Positions 31,993 through 46,900 of a DNA stretch of 64,000 nt are shown in pieces. The DNA is from Atherinomorus stipes (taxonomy: Eukaryota; Chordata; Actinopteri; Atheriniformes; Atherinidae): positions 620,001 to 684,000 of the forward strand of contig JALJCO010010195.1 in NCBI GenBank assembly GCA_023101725.1. Reading direction: 5' to 3'. Within the stretch, counting starts at the first letter, position 1, and each line of letters starts with the position of its first letter. A model generated the notes under the pieces. That model did no database searches, was not told the DNA's origin, and worked only from the letters and a program-made list of their open reading frames with translations. Made by a program: the position numbers and the translations under genes.

Positions 31993-34900
31993 TATATAGT
32001 GGTTTGTTTTGTGTGTATTTTTTTTTAAGTAGTTGAAACTAACGTGATGTTACCTGTGCTATTTAGAAGAGCATTATGTGAGTTCTTGAGTTGACAGTGT
32101 TCCTCACTAATTTAATTTGATATGGAGTAATTAGTTTTTTATGTTTGATTTCAAAGTTGTGGATTAAGAAGCGGATTTAAGGATTTTATTGATACATTTT
32201 TGTTCTTACATGTATTTTTGAATTATGTCTCTCAAAGCTTGTTTCGTTATTTTCATTCTTAGGATAGAAATAGTTTTTCCTAGGTTGAAATGTTCAAGTA
32301 ATTGTAAATTTGCAACATTGATTGTTTTTATCTTTTTATATTTGCTTTGATTTGCTGACATGATGGAGATTTTTGAACTGACCAAAGATAAATAATAAAT
32401 AAAGATAAATGCTGTGTATTCCTGTTCTTGGTGACTTTAATTTGTCATGAAATACTGCCCGAGTTCATCCAGAATATTTAATGGAAGTCAGAGATTTGCT
32501 TTTGTTTTTTTTTTTTTTAATGAGGTCTAACATCCTAGATTTAGTTTGTTTGTTTGTTTGTTTGAGCCTCCCATCTGGTGAAATGTCATAAATGTGTATT
32601 CAAATAAAAGAAAAATAAAGAAGTGAAGCAAGATTTTGTAACACAGACATACTAAAAAAAAAAAAAAAAAAAGCCTAACTGGATCAGGTGAATTGAAAGG
32701 AAGTGTAAGAATATTGTTATGCCAGTAGGGGGCAGTGTTTATCAGCCTGTATGTCTCATCACTGGCTAATTTTCGAGCTTGGATGTAAGAAATATGTTCT
32801 CTTTCAAGATCTTAACGCTGAGATGTTAAGGTCATTTCATTACAATATTACAATGTGGCTGTACCGGAATTTATTACAGATCATTTTCAAAGTCTGGAAC
32901 ATTCAGAAGTGTGATATTGCCTTGAGTTATACACACAGAGTTGATGAAGTGTTGTATAACAGTATGATAAAAAAAAAAAAAAAAAAAAGTGCAGGTCTGA
33001 TTAATGTTCCAGGACATCATTCACAGATATTCAGACATATTTTTGATCTGTGTAAATGAAAAATGCGAGCTTCAACCAGCCAGTCACATCTCATTTTGCT
33101 CGGCCTGTGTACAAGATGAGGTCAATGAGAGGGGGAAAAAAACGATAACACATGAAACAGCCAAGCCAACTAACTTGCTCAGTGATAGAAATGCATGAGA
33201 AGCAGGTTCACCCTCTGCTGGATGACAAGCTGGTGTAGATTTGGAAGGGCAGTGATTGGGCCATGCAAGAGAGTCGTGCATGATTAGTTTAACCTGTGAG
33301 TCACTGAGAAGTCTGTGATCTGCTACCACCTGCCCTGTGGGTTCAGGGCACAAGCAGAAAATGAACACTATCATATTTCTGTGGTCACAACAAATACCAG
33401 GATTCTATTAGAGGATTGAATTATTTGTAGGGATGGGGGCTCTGCCCCTTCACACAAAGTTTTCTAGAGTAGTTCTATAAAGAGTTACAACAGTTCCCAG
33501 TTGATATTTACCACAGTCAGGGTATTCCCTTAAATGTACAGCTTATATAGCTGCATTACTCTCGAGTGTGATATTGCATGAGATCCATCTTAATTAATGT
33601 TTTCTCTATAGATTGTTTACTTCCTTTGACCCTGATGCAAGAGAAAAATAGAGAAGGGTGGGGGGGGAGCATGAATGGGCTACCCTCCCAAACAGCCTTT
33701 ATACCCGGCTGATTAGCATGCTGGGTTGTTTAAATTGCCTCCTGGAGGGCTGACGTGAAATCGAACAATATCCTCTGGCTTTCGAGACTATAGCCCCATG
33801 GCTTCTCATTTATTTTTATGCAGAGTTAGGACAGAGCCTTGGCACAGCTCTGCCGAGGAAGCCGAGCCCAGGGAGGCCAGGTCTGGGTAGGTCAGGACAA
33901 ATCAATTAATATCACCTCTATAAAAGTTCTTGGCTCTTTCTGGGCCATTCTTTACTGTGACAGTGCAACCTGGGCGCCACCATAATGATGTGGCTAAGTT
34001 GTTAAGTGCGGTTCAGACATTATAATGAAATAATATCCCTTTCTTTCCCATCTCTATAAAATAGCTCTGTTAGGGTTTGATTTGTCTTTGGACCTCACTT
34101 CCAAGGATTAATAGCCCAGCATTGTTTTTCATTGTTATTATTATGCTTTATTAAAGGTTTCCCTCTTGGGTGATGATGTTTATGAGTGTATTTGGGCCCA
34201 GCTCAGCCTCTGCACATTTATTTTTCTGCTAACATTTGGTCATCATGTAAAATTCAAGGATGCCCAAGGCTGAGATTATTACACCCACGGCAGTAAGCAA
34301 CACAGTGGAAACACTCACTAATATGCTGCTTATATACTTTAAGTGCTACAAATGGGACAGATAAAACGAGTGTGAGAGAAAAGATAGAAAGTTGTTTGTG
34401 TTCTCTCTGAACCAAAAATGATCTCAGTTGTTGGGAATAATTCTAGCAACTATAAATATGTGTCAGGGTTTTAATGAATGAAACTGCTTGGTGAGCAGGA
34501 AAACCTGATCAGAGAAGATTGTCTAAGCTGCGATATCACACCATTGACAAGGAACTTTATTTAAGGATGTTATCTACTGTTTGGTAGTGTCTGAGCAACA
34601 CAGAGTTTAGCAAACACACCACTTTTGCCAGGCTGGTGTTTGGTGACCACGATGAAAACACAAGCTGAGTGAAGGTGTGCACTTAGCAGCCATGTTTGCA
34701 CGAGTGTGTGTTGCATTCCTATGCATCAGGACAGCTTCAGGATAATTAGAAAGAGTCTCCAAGTGTGGCCTGGCAGGAGTTTGAAGCTTGATCCCATATT
34801 TCATTTCATTTGATTTGATTTTTTTGCTTGCATACTCATACGTCAGACATCTTATGCCCTGCTAAAACATCAACACTAAACTCAATAAGTAAATATTTTC

Positions 34901-37900
34901 TTCTGTATGGTCAGGAAGAATCTTTGGAATATTTACATGTTTTTTCATGGTTTTTCTTAAGCATTTGCTTTGGAGACGGCTTTCCTCTCTGTGGTGGAAA
35001 CCCAAACCTGGACCGATTTTTGGATTACATCTAAACAGCATGTGCACACAATTATACACTACAGAGAAGTGATTGGAAGTAGATACGATCCTTTTTTGTC
35101 AATAAAACATTAGTCTGATGTAAGACGGCAGAACGTGTCCCTGCACATGCACAATCATTGTGGGGTAAGAGTTCTACAAAAACGTAATTACTTTGGGTTT
35201 GTTGCAACATTTCTGAACATCTCTGTGCCAAATATCATCCATCTTAAAGGCAGCAGTCAGTGAAAATAAAACATGATTTTTGCAATAAACCATGTTTGAG
35301 ATTATGTTGTTAAATGACTACAGAAATGGTTTTATTGTTGGTCCCAGAGAGGCTTAATGAACTTAATTTCACAATTTGGCCTATTTATAGATTTACAAGC
35401 AATATAATGGTATAGATTTGACATCTGTGGAAGAACAGACAAAAAGCTTAACTAGTTTTGAATGTTAGTAGATCTGAGCCACTTAAGCAGTTGCCTTTAT
35501 AAGAAACTTTTAACAGTTATCATTCAAATTAAGAGAGTTACAGTGTATTGTGGAGAATAAATGCATCAGCAGCCAAACAACCCAATAGGTTTGGGAGTCT
35601 ATTTCACATGTTCATCTCCCCTCTGGCAGCAACTAACATCAGGTAGCGAGATCAGTGATCCAAACACACCCCTCTGGCTTTTCCTTTACTAACAGCAGCA
35701 GTTTGATGCCTGATGCTCTCAACGGTCAAATGAAATTGTGCGCCCAGACTCAAATAAACACTTGTCTTATTAAAAACTAATCACTTTCTCATCTTTCCCT
35801 TACAATCAAAATAATAATGGGTGAACATAAAACAACAGCTTGTCTGCATTTCTGTTGCATGTTAGCATTTGAAGTCAGTAAAGCTCCTGTAGAGCACGGC
35901 CATCGCTTCAAACATACAAAAACAGATGATGACACATTAACACACTGATTTACACCATATTCCCTTTTAACAAACACTGCTCATTATCATCTGCTGTCTA
36001 ACTCTTTTGTTTCAGATAACCAGCACCAGATGATGCCATTTGTCAAAGATAAGCTCCACCCAAGCTGTTGAACACTCTTGACATTTCATAGAAAACACAT
36101 TTTTGAAGAGCTCTGTAACCATATCTGAATGAAAAAGTATGAGCAGTTGGAAACATGTCCTTTCAGCACCATGGACAGACAGTCTCTGAGAACCAGCAGA
36201 AGGAATCACATTGTTTTTGTTTTCAGATGTCGTGTGTTTCTGTAAAAACTCTTCTCAGCAGCCGAGGCTCTCCGCTTTGAGCTTTTGTCAGTTCTTTATT
36301 CAAACAAGCTGCCTGTCAACGTGCCACGCTGACGTATCCGCGCTTGTGCACTTGCAAAACCTGACACAACTCTCTTGGGATGGAATGGAAAACACTTGCA
36401 GCATACCGCCTGCTTTGTATTGTCTGATGAAAAGATTAAAGCCAAACAAAATTCACTGTCCTTAACCATGAACAGGTCGATGGCGAGACCACCGGGGGGA
36501 GCAGCTCACTCAGCTATGTCATCAGATCACATTATCATTGATCTCCAGCTCTGGTCCTCTGTCTGTCTTTGCCTTCTTGAGTGAGTCCCAGGCTGTCAGT
36601 AACATTCCCCATGGCTCGCTGTTGCCTCTCATCTTTTGAGTGTGATAAGAAATCATGATGACTGACTCCAGCAGGATAACAGGCTTCATCTGAGTGAGCA
36701 GAGATGTGCCTCCATCTTTGTTTTATATATACTTAAATATAATTACTATTGCTTAACTTTACACCTCACAAATTAGGTGTTGAGGTTGCAACTTGAAGCA
36801 GTTCTTGCCAGTTTTGAGCTTTTTTTTTTTGTTTTTTTTTTCTTGGTTATTGCCTCATGGCAAAAAAGAAAAAAAAAAAAGATGGCAGCTGGCTCCTTGC
36901 CACAAGCACAGAGCCCCTTCAGGTGCATTCATCCCAGGAAGGAGCAATTATTGATTGAGATAAATTCAAAAAGCCTTCAAACGTAATTGCTGCTTTCAAT
37001 AAAATGTGGTGCAAAATGTGTTAAAAGACAAATGAGGCTTTCTAAGCAAAATCATTTAATAGTTTTGATTCATCGTTGCTACTAAATCCATTTAAGAGAA
37101 ATTTGATATTTAATCTGAGCATCTTTTGTGCTAATACAGCAGTGGGTAGTCTGCTCAGCATGCAGAACATATTGCAGTTCGTAGATATAATCTGTCTGAA
37201 TTTCTTCTCTTTTTATGGACTGAGTTAATGACATTAAAATCATGGCCCTGTGGAGTACACACCATCTTAAACATATCTTGTTCTTGTAAGTGACGAGATA
37301 TACAGTATTTATAACTCTGGGAATATGTTGGGGTCACTGCCATGCTTCAGAATGACTTTAAAGCGGTTTTAATGCCACCTTTTGCACTGTATCATAAAAA
37401 CACTTGGAATTACAGCAGATAAAATCAGATTTTTTAGGACATCGACATTTAAACTGCTTCTGAAAAACTCATAGTCATGATGAATTTCTATAAAAATATT
37501 AATAATATGTGAATAATGTGCTTCTCTTGGTTAAAAAAAGTGGAATTTTGGGGAAAGTTGTGGCTATTTAAAGTTTTCACAAAGATGAAATGCTACCAAA
37601 ACAAGATGTTAAACACTTTTTCCGTCTCTGTTGTGGTCGTTGTGGAGTCGGAATATCTCTAAATGTTCTCCATATGTCTGGCAGCATCAGTGACCCCTCT
37701 TATTTAGATGTGCCAGCCTGTATGCGTTCACGCTTCACCGATGTACACTGACATATGACTTTACATGAAAAGAGTCCATGAAAACCTTACAAAAAGAGAT
37801 AGATTTATACTCCTGTGGCATGTCTGCATTATGTAGAAGCTTGCCACTCATTCAACCTTTATTGCCAGCAGAGGACGTTTTTATGTACTACATAACAGTG

Positions 37901-40900
37901 TATAGATGTATGGGAAAAACACTTGTACAGTTCAAGCTCCCTCTGTGAGACAGAGCATTACTGTACGTGAAAGTGAGAGTTTCAGCCAAATGTTCTAATT
38001 GTTTATTTGTGTCTGTTTAGCATGATGGCAACGTGTCACTTCTGTTTCACTGATCTGTCTGTGAGGGAATGATTCATGCCGACAGCACCGCAGATTGTGC
38101 TGGTGATTACTCAAAAATAGCCCTTGCATGTGGTATTTGCACAAGTTCATACGTGCATGCATGCCTAAAACAACCGCATGTATGTCATTGCATATACGTA
38201 AATGTTTGTTCCTGTGTCTATGCACATTAAACATGCCTGCTTATGTGTGCACATTCCTGCCTTCATGTGCGTGTAGACTGGGATCTGGCGAGTTTCTCTC
38301 CACCCGTGGTGGGCCTCTCTCAGCCAGATGGATGGTCTCAGCCAGTGTCAGCGAGGTGACAGCTGGCTGGCTTGGCCTTTCCTGGCCGTGGGTCTGGATC
38401 CTGTCCTCTGACAGCTCCTGACAGCTCCTGATGGGTCTCCCCCTCCCACCCACCTATGAGCTTGCATCATGGAAACTCCCAGTTTACTAGAGAAATCAAT
38501 GATGTCTCTCAGCATGCTTTAATGAAATGTAAATGATATGAGCCACACCCCAGTGAGATGACGCCTGAGCTCGCAAGTGCTCCAAAGGAAGTAACCACCC
38601 GACATATGATTGAATAATTAGGCCTTTTCAGTGGCTGTAAAACATGTTTTACAGAGGAAAAGAGTAATGACTGCAGTAAGACAACTTGTCATGCTTCGGA
38701 CTGAGAACCAATGATAAGTCATGTACCATGTCAAAAACCTCATTAGGTAAGCTATACGTACTGACACAAAATCTCTCTCAAAAGTCATAAATTTAAGTAA
38801 GCTGGTGCTACCCGTTCTACTTTTCATAACACCCAGCTCCTGGCTCTTTTGTTCCCGCGCTCAGCCTTAAGTGGCTTCAACTTCACAGTCAACTCGTTAG
38901 AGGCCGAGCAGCTAAGCTGCGGCGACCTGGGGACTGAGCTCAGGGACTTGGTAATGTATGTGAGTCATTATTTTGAGCTTCCATGCAGAGGGCTGCGGAT
39001 TTCAGCAGGACATAGATGGGGCTATGATAAACCAAGCCTGTGTTAATGAGACAGCTCTGCAGGGATGAGAGGAACACACACGGAGCAACTCGGGAGATGT
39101 CTGCTGGCCTCCCAAAGGTAATTCCCTTAAATGAAAAGCAGACTGCGTGCTAGTCATTGTTGCATCAAGGGGGTGAGGATGAATAGTGATGGGGTTGTGT
39201 TTCAACACACTTCCCTGTGCTCTTATTACGGGGCTGGGATGAGTGGAGGCAGAGGTACCTTGTTCAGACACTCCCTGCTGATGCTTTTTTTTTTTTTATC
39301 CAATTATCCTTGACTAGAATGACTTGTGTTACACTGGCAGTGTCACGCAGCTTTGGAGTGGATGCTTCATCTTATCAAGGCCTTTTCATTTTTTAGATTA
39401 AAAGCTGCTCTCGCTTCCAACCAAGGACGCCAGCAGGACTAAAGTTCTCTACATCTGGGAGACATTAGAGACACATGGAAGAGGCTCATTTGAGGTTCTT
39501 GTTAGCTCACCTGGCGCTCTAAGTAGGACCATTAATATTGAGCTACTTCAAATATGAACCCTTCCTCACACATGTCTGTTCGATGAGAAAGACACCACAT
39601 CCCACCAGCATGCCGTTTCCAGCCTCGCACCAGTCATCACTATCAAAGTGGTCCGAGCTGAGATTTGGAGTTAATAAGCTTTCCAGATGTTCTCCCCTGT
39701 ATTTCATTGAATCCAACACCTCTGCAGACCACTGTCCGGCTATAAATCACAAGCTGCATGCGACAGGAGGAGAATGAGGGGATGTGGCTTGGTGCATAAG
39801 TTACATACTTGATTCATGAGCTCACTGCAGATATCTTCAGAGCACAAGCAGAACAATTAGCTGTTACCTTAACCCCTGAGGCCGTGCAGCCTCTTAAAGG
39901 GGTTTAGTATCCCCTTTATAAGTTCCAAAGGCCCAGCTCAAAGCCGTTGGGACAGCAGAGCTTTATAAGACCGATTTGGTTTTATGTGGTATTCTTGGAT
40001 GACAGTACACCACGAGTCGCTGTGCAGTGTTAGCAACAGTTCATGGCTTTATTTGGTTCTGCGAGGAAAAACCTCTGCTCCAACCGTCTGAGAGGAGTCA
40101 GGTTGAACAGATGTCTGATAAAAACACTGCGCTATCGTCTAACGTAAATGTGCTCTGTGACAAAAGCCGTTATCAATCTCTGTAAAGTATCAGGCAGTGT
40201 TTTCCTCCAGCTGGCTTAGCCAGGATATGGTTCCAGTAAGAATCACATCTATATTAATTGTAAACATGTGGGCTTAACTGAGCATTTATTCATAAACACA
40301 TACACACACGCATATGCACATCTGAATCACTTAATGTGTAATTTCTTGATCCTCCTTAGTCATGATATTTGAATTTTAACCCCGTGCTGGATTCTAGTTT
40401 TATTTCACAGACTTAAATCCAGATACAGAACAAATTGCACAAACTCAAAATGATTACTTTTACTCTAAGTTTTCCTCCAAATGTGATTTGGTTACAGAGA
40501 CCTTTGGGAAATCATGTCATTTTAAATCTTTCTCCTTCCTGAAAGAATGTCACCTCCATCCCATTTTTTCAGCTTTTATAAATGGCCACTGGCAGGTCTG
40601 AAGTCTTCTAATGTGCAATCCATCTGTTCCTTGCCTCATATGTGGGAAATGAGCCGATTCATAATCTGTACCTGCAGTGGGAAGGTGATCTGACGTGGTG
40701 ACGAGAACCATCAATCTGGTGTAAAGGTTTATCTTTCTGGGAGGGTTTTTTTCCCCCCTCTCTCTCTTTCTTTGGCTTTGACATCTTAGTGAAATGACTG
40801 GATGAAAAAAAAAGGCGTGAAGCTGTTTGTTTCCAGTGATCCGTTACTCACACGCTATTAGACATTTCCCGAATAGCTCCCCACCCTTCTCATGTAATGA

Positions 40901-43900
40901 TGTGTGAATTTGAAGTTAAACTGTGTGAGTATTTTCACACCCGAGCTTTAACCTCTGTACAATAAAAAGACCTCACAATCATATTTTTCCTCTTGTTTGG
41001 GTCAATTAATATGACTTGAGGATGTGTTTGGACCTTCAGTTAGTAGGTCAAACTATTAGTAATAACTAATTTCAATGTGTAAGCTATTATACCTTTCGCT
41101 AAACACTTGGGTTATAATGAGGTTTGAAAGCTGGTGCTAGCAACTCTTGATCTCCTTAGTGACAGCAAGAGGCTTGACACTGTCGTCTCCAGAGAGCTGT
41201 CTCTTCTCAGCAAATAATAAAGCCCCGAGCGGCTGCACGAATTGTCATAAGATCATCCAGTTATTTATTCCATACAAATTACTTGCATGTGTTCACCACT
41301 GCCTTGCCCTCAAGGTTAAAGCTCTCATCTAAGCCTGAGGAGCGATGGAGAAAGTTGGCAGAGTGATAGATGTTCTCTCAGCTGCAGCCACTAAACCTTG
41401 TCTCTCGTTTCCCATCCACACCTCACAGCGAGATCCAAAACCCTGGGACAAATGAGTTCCAGAGATATTCCCATGAAGTGTTCTGCTTATTCCTGGCCTG
41501 TTTGTGATCACACCTTTGGATTTGGAGTAAAGCCAAATCAGGAATAACTCGAGGGAACACCTTCACATGGCACACAATTACCATCAATGTCATTAGTTGA
41601 GCTGAGCTGCCTTGCATGATGGGAAGTGGAGATGGTGATGAATGGCGTTTCCATATCAAAAGAGAGGTCTTGGTTTCAGGATCACTGTACATCATTGGCA
41701 CGTGGTGAAGGCTCTGACTGATAAATGAGGGAGCTAATTAGAGGAAGTAGTCCTGGTGGTTCTGCAACGGGTCTGGAGATCGAGGTTTGGATGTCACGTC
41801 ACCAGGTTTGCAACACGAAGCGATCAGGATGCTCAGGGTTGAACAAAGTGGCATTAGAGGAGGGGGAGCTGAAGCCGACAACAGCTACTTACATTAATCT
41901 TAGGCCTTGTAAATGTCAGTGCAGGAACCGTTGCAGATATGGCATGCAAACAAAGGTGAATATAAACAAAAATAGGTCATAACCTGAATTCCAGCCGCAG
42001 AATCCTGCCACGGCTTCCACTCAACAACTGGGCTGCGCTCCACCTGCGTATCCTCGGCTAAAATGGACGGTCTATTTGTAACAGCCACTTAAGGTCATCT
42101 ACAGGAAATAAATCATAAGCTTAACTTTGGTTTGGGACCAGATCTGAGGCCGCAATGACACCCTTGAACAATAGCAAAGACTCTGAACCAGTGCGAACAA
42201 AAACACTTTTATTCCACTTCCGAGTTGTGTTCCAGGAAAATTTTACGATATTTCAGGTCACTGGCACCATTTGTTAGTGAACTTTTCATATTTAATAAAA
42301 CACACTGATAGCAAAAGCCATTTAGAGGGAAAAAATGGACCACATTTGTCTCTTAAAGTCTGGACTGTTCCTTTGGGAATGGTTTATACAGGTTTCCTTC
42401 TCTGACATTTTCTTTTTCTTTTTAACAAGCTAGCAGAGACGCATAAAGCTCTTTTTGTCTCGAACAAAGTTGATGCAACCCTCTTCACTAAATTCTCAAA
42501 AGAATTGTCCTGAGAAAGAAAAATAAATCAAGAACTAATCAATATATCATGTAGAGTGGCTTAAATTCCTACAGACAGGCATACTTTTCAACATGTGAAC
42601 CATAATCTAATCAGATGCTCATTCATATTCCTGTGTAAGTACCACTACACCCCAAAGTTTCTTTTCTTATTTGAAGCTCATTTCCTCATTGTATCATAAT
42701 TCATAAACCCCTGACTAGGATGTAATGACAAAGATAAACAATTTAATGGTTTGATTTTGTTTTGAAATGTGGATCCATTACAAATGGGCTCCCGATAAAT
42801 AAATACATGCCTGGCTTCCTTTGGCCTTCCTCAGAGGCTAAGAGAGCTCAGACAGAAACAATGCCACAGCAGTCATAAAAGGGAGAAGAAAATCCTTTGT
42901 ATGTCATGTGCTCTCACCATATCCATCAGCTTGAAAGGGCTGCATTAGAAAGGGTGGACAATATATATATATATCCCATGGATTTGACATGGAATTATTT
43001 GAACCTCTGGGGGAACATAAATCCGCCCAGTCCTAATCCTGTGGTAACATGTAAACAGTCTCCTTCTCACATGACATACCTCATGCCCACTTAAGTATTT
43101 TTCAGCATCTCTCTTGTCCTATAATATGCCATGCTTTGAAAATCTGTTTCCACACAGTTCCCCTGTAAAGTCAATAAATTGTGGTATTATTCTAAACATT
43201 CCCCGGTGTTGTCGTGCCGCCTGTTGCACAAGTGATGCTAGAGGGAATGGCACGGGTCCCTTTTGGACTCTGGTTAGCTTCCTGGTGCCCAGCCACTAGA
43301 GTCATAAGTTTATAGTATACAAGGCTAGTTTATTATTATTATGGATGGATTACTGAACAGTCCTACATCTGTGTGTGGTGACTGTTAAAGGTTCTTGTTG
43401 GAAAGTCAATCAAATGACCACAGAAGCTGTTTCTTGGCTTCACCCAACGGAACTGTATGTGTGAATGTAAATGTTAGAACTGGAGTTTGATTACAGTGAG
43501 TTACAGACGTGCACGGACACAACTGCTCACACCACAAATGTGTCGTTCTTTTCATTACAGAGCTCCATGGTAACACTTTATAATAACAGATATTAAAAAT
43601 CTCCACTGACTAAAGATTCATTGCTGAGTGAACGGATAATTCTGCATTCATTTCCTAGTTTGTAAATTTCTGAACATATACTAAAGAATGGGCTGTTTTA
43701 TCTGTGACAGTTCACAGTTATCCATAATTTTATGACATGTGCTTTTTTATGTCATCCCTAAATAATAAACACAATGACATTTTCCACTAACTACCTATTC
43801 TTCTAATTACTTAACATTAGTTGCCCTTCCTGTGCCCCCTTACTGTAAGTGAAATAAAACATAATACCAATTTGTTTCTAGTTTTAAAAAAAGAGGTGCT

Positions 43901-46900
43901 AGTATTTACATTGAAACAAAAGTCTTTCATTTCAAGCAGGATATCAGTTTAAGATTTTAGCAACTTGTAAAGAAATGCAAAGCTTTTAAAACTAAACTAA
44001 ACTAATCTGCCTTAATAGACAATAACAATCCTTATAATGTTAAAGAAAACTTTTGTGTTGGTTGCAGCTGCACACCTCTACACACTGTTGAGTATAGATA
44101 AAGAAACATTAAATTTCAACATTTTTCACTGCTAGGTGTGCTGTTGCGTAGTGTGTAAAACAAAAGTAAAACAAAATGTGTCGTGATTGACAGTTTTTGT
44201 CAGTTTCATACTCCACCAAGAGAAAGCATTTTTTTTCTCTGGTTCTTGAGGCAACTCGCGGACCTGATTATTGTGAGACTGGTGGGACATTTGAGCTGTT
44301 TTTAATAATCAAAGTGTGGACAAACAACCATAATATACACAAGCACGAGGCATCTAAAAACACTGATACCGCTTAATGTTAACTGCCTCCAGGCTACAGA
44401 CAAAGGCTGATGATACTTTGAAAAAATTACAGTCAACTGTTCAATGCACATTCACATATCCCAGACACACAAATTTTTACAAAACTTCCTGATGAACATG
44501 CACTGTGAGACTAAAGATGTTAGACAAGATGCTAACTGAATTAGTGTGGTTGAAAATATATTTTAAAGTGCAAGCTAGGTCATGAATGGTAGAGAGATGA
44601 GGCCCAAACATGAGGAGATTCTTATACTGACTTTATCAATTCACATGTAGCTGCAGCCGTTGATGAAGTTTTGCCCATCCACCTTATTCCTTGCCCCCAT
44701 GAGCCCTTACATGAAATATACGAACGACTTCCTGTTTGACCGGAACCGATGTTTATTTACATGCTAGGTGTTTCTCGCTACTCCGCTTTTTACAAAATTT
44801 TCGGGTAAACTATGTGGGAACCTCATCTGTTACATTTCAGACAGGAAAACGTTGTAATCCCTCTGGTTTGTGAAACAGAAGGGTGGGAGGAGGATATGAA
44901 AATATGGACAAAAATAACAGAAAGTAGCATTATTAGCCACTTAGCCTGTCACGTATGACTGTGAAGCAATGAGCAATCTTAAAAGCTTCGAGGTTTATCA
45001 CTACTTAATTATAATTATAATAGTTATAATTATAAAAAGAATAATAACACATTTTATTTGAAAGGCGCCTTATCTGTCATCTTACACATCCTGCCCTTTC
45101 TCAGGTGATTCCTCTCTTGGGTTTAATTACTTACAGAGAGATAAAGACTCTTTTTGAGTTCAATAAAAGCTTCTGGTCAGCCTGACCTGATCATTTGTTT
45201 TAACATAGTGATATGGCGCAGATTCCCTGTCATTCATTGTTTATTTATTCTTGGCTTGCAAGCAATTATCTTCAGTGAAATCATGGTCTGACAATCGAGT
45301 CTGTGAAACAATGTTTTAAACATAGTCTGTCAGGTCTGGTGTGCTAGGGAGACAAAACCCACACTGTAAAACATTTAGCTTAAAGATATGAGTTAAATGG
45401 CTGCCTTAAAATTTGGAGTTGAATGGAACATTTTTTGCGAGTTTAAGACTTATTTGATGAAGTATTACAATTTATAACAACAACATACCAGAAGCTTGTT
45501 AATTTTAATTAAAATAATAATTTGGGACAACAAAAATGCCAAAATGCTATTTGGAGTGCATGTTTATCCACAACATTAACTAAAAGATAACCTCTAGCAG
45601 ATGAGAAACAGTAACGTCCCTCTCCTTTAAATGACTTCGGGTGACGACTGATGCTTTAAAACTACTGGCAGTAAGTCAGAAATACTGTACAAGTGGCACA
45701 GAAGTTGCTGTGTCATATTTGTCAGGTTCACTTCTTGTTTACTTCCTGAGAAAGAGAGAGGGATAGTGAAGCTCTGTACGAGTGGGAGAGATCTGTGGCT
45801 TCCAGCCATCTGCAGAAAGTAATGATCAATTTTGGGATCTGCTCCATCCTCACAGATATGCAAGGATATCGTTAGGCCTCTTTCAGGGACTCTGGAGCCA
45901 CCCTGAAATGTTCTTAAGCCCCCTAAAAGATCATGATTGATTTCATTATTGGCTTTTATGATTGTGGTGTCGGTGATCACTTGAGCTGTGTTCATCCATG
46001 TCTGGAACACAGCAAAAGTTCCTATGTGAAGTTCTGGCAGCATCACTCCTCATTTTCTTTCCCACCTTTCATTCTGAAGGCAGCTAGATGTAACACTGTC
46101 AGTCTGTGATCCAGATGGATATACGCGGAGTACTTTTAAAAGATGAAAGTAAGTAGTAGTCACTAACTCCAAATAGTTAAGAGCAAAAACTTGGTTGTTA
46201 TTGATTTTGTAGGCAGTCCCTGCTAGGCCTGTTTCGTGGTATCTTTGCATTATGTTGAATTATGTTATTGTTTAGTTTGTTCTGAAAAAAGAGAGTTTAG
46301 TTTGTTCTCTAACTCTTATCATCAACGGAAAAAGAAAAAAATCCTTATAATCATCACTCCATCACTTCTCTCAGCTGTATACAGACTGAGACAGGACAGG
46401 AAGAGAAGATACCGAGATCTGATGAAGAGGAGGGTCTGAGGGATTTAACAGGAAGTCTGACCCTCAAAAATGTGTAGTTCTATTATTCAAGTAATTTACA
46501 CAGCTAATGTGATGTTAACCTGTCCATTAGAGAGGACATGGAGTGAAGTTTGGATAAGTTTTTTAAAGAGAAATCATAGAGTTTGCTCCTTTTCTGCATT
46601 TCCATCTTGTCCGATTTCACTTTGAGCTTTAGTTAAATTATCTGCCTGGCTTATTCCGTAGAGTAAACTACAGAGTAAAATCATATCCTGGCTGAATCAA
46701 TCTGCAGAGCAGTGATGGTGACCCGAGACAGGCTGCTTGGTTGCATCACAGCAAGAAGGTTCCTGGTTCAGTCTTGGCTGCAGACTTTTTATGTGGACTT
46801 TGTGTTCTCCCTCTGTATGAATGACCTCCTCCCACTGTCCAAAAGGGACAGTGGGAGGAGGTCATGACCCACATGACAGTGGGTCATGTAATGTTTTATT

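Noticed and set aside
43555..43590. GGTAACACTTTATAATAACA, similar to ends of Kolobok-type elements
   Set aside because: A single end with no partner was found nearby.
45627..46046. 139-codon minus-strand frame
   Set aside because: No recognised domain and no gene context; length is only modestly above the background of this window. Not listed as a gene.
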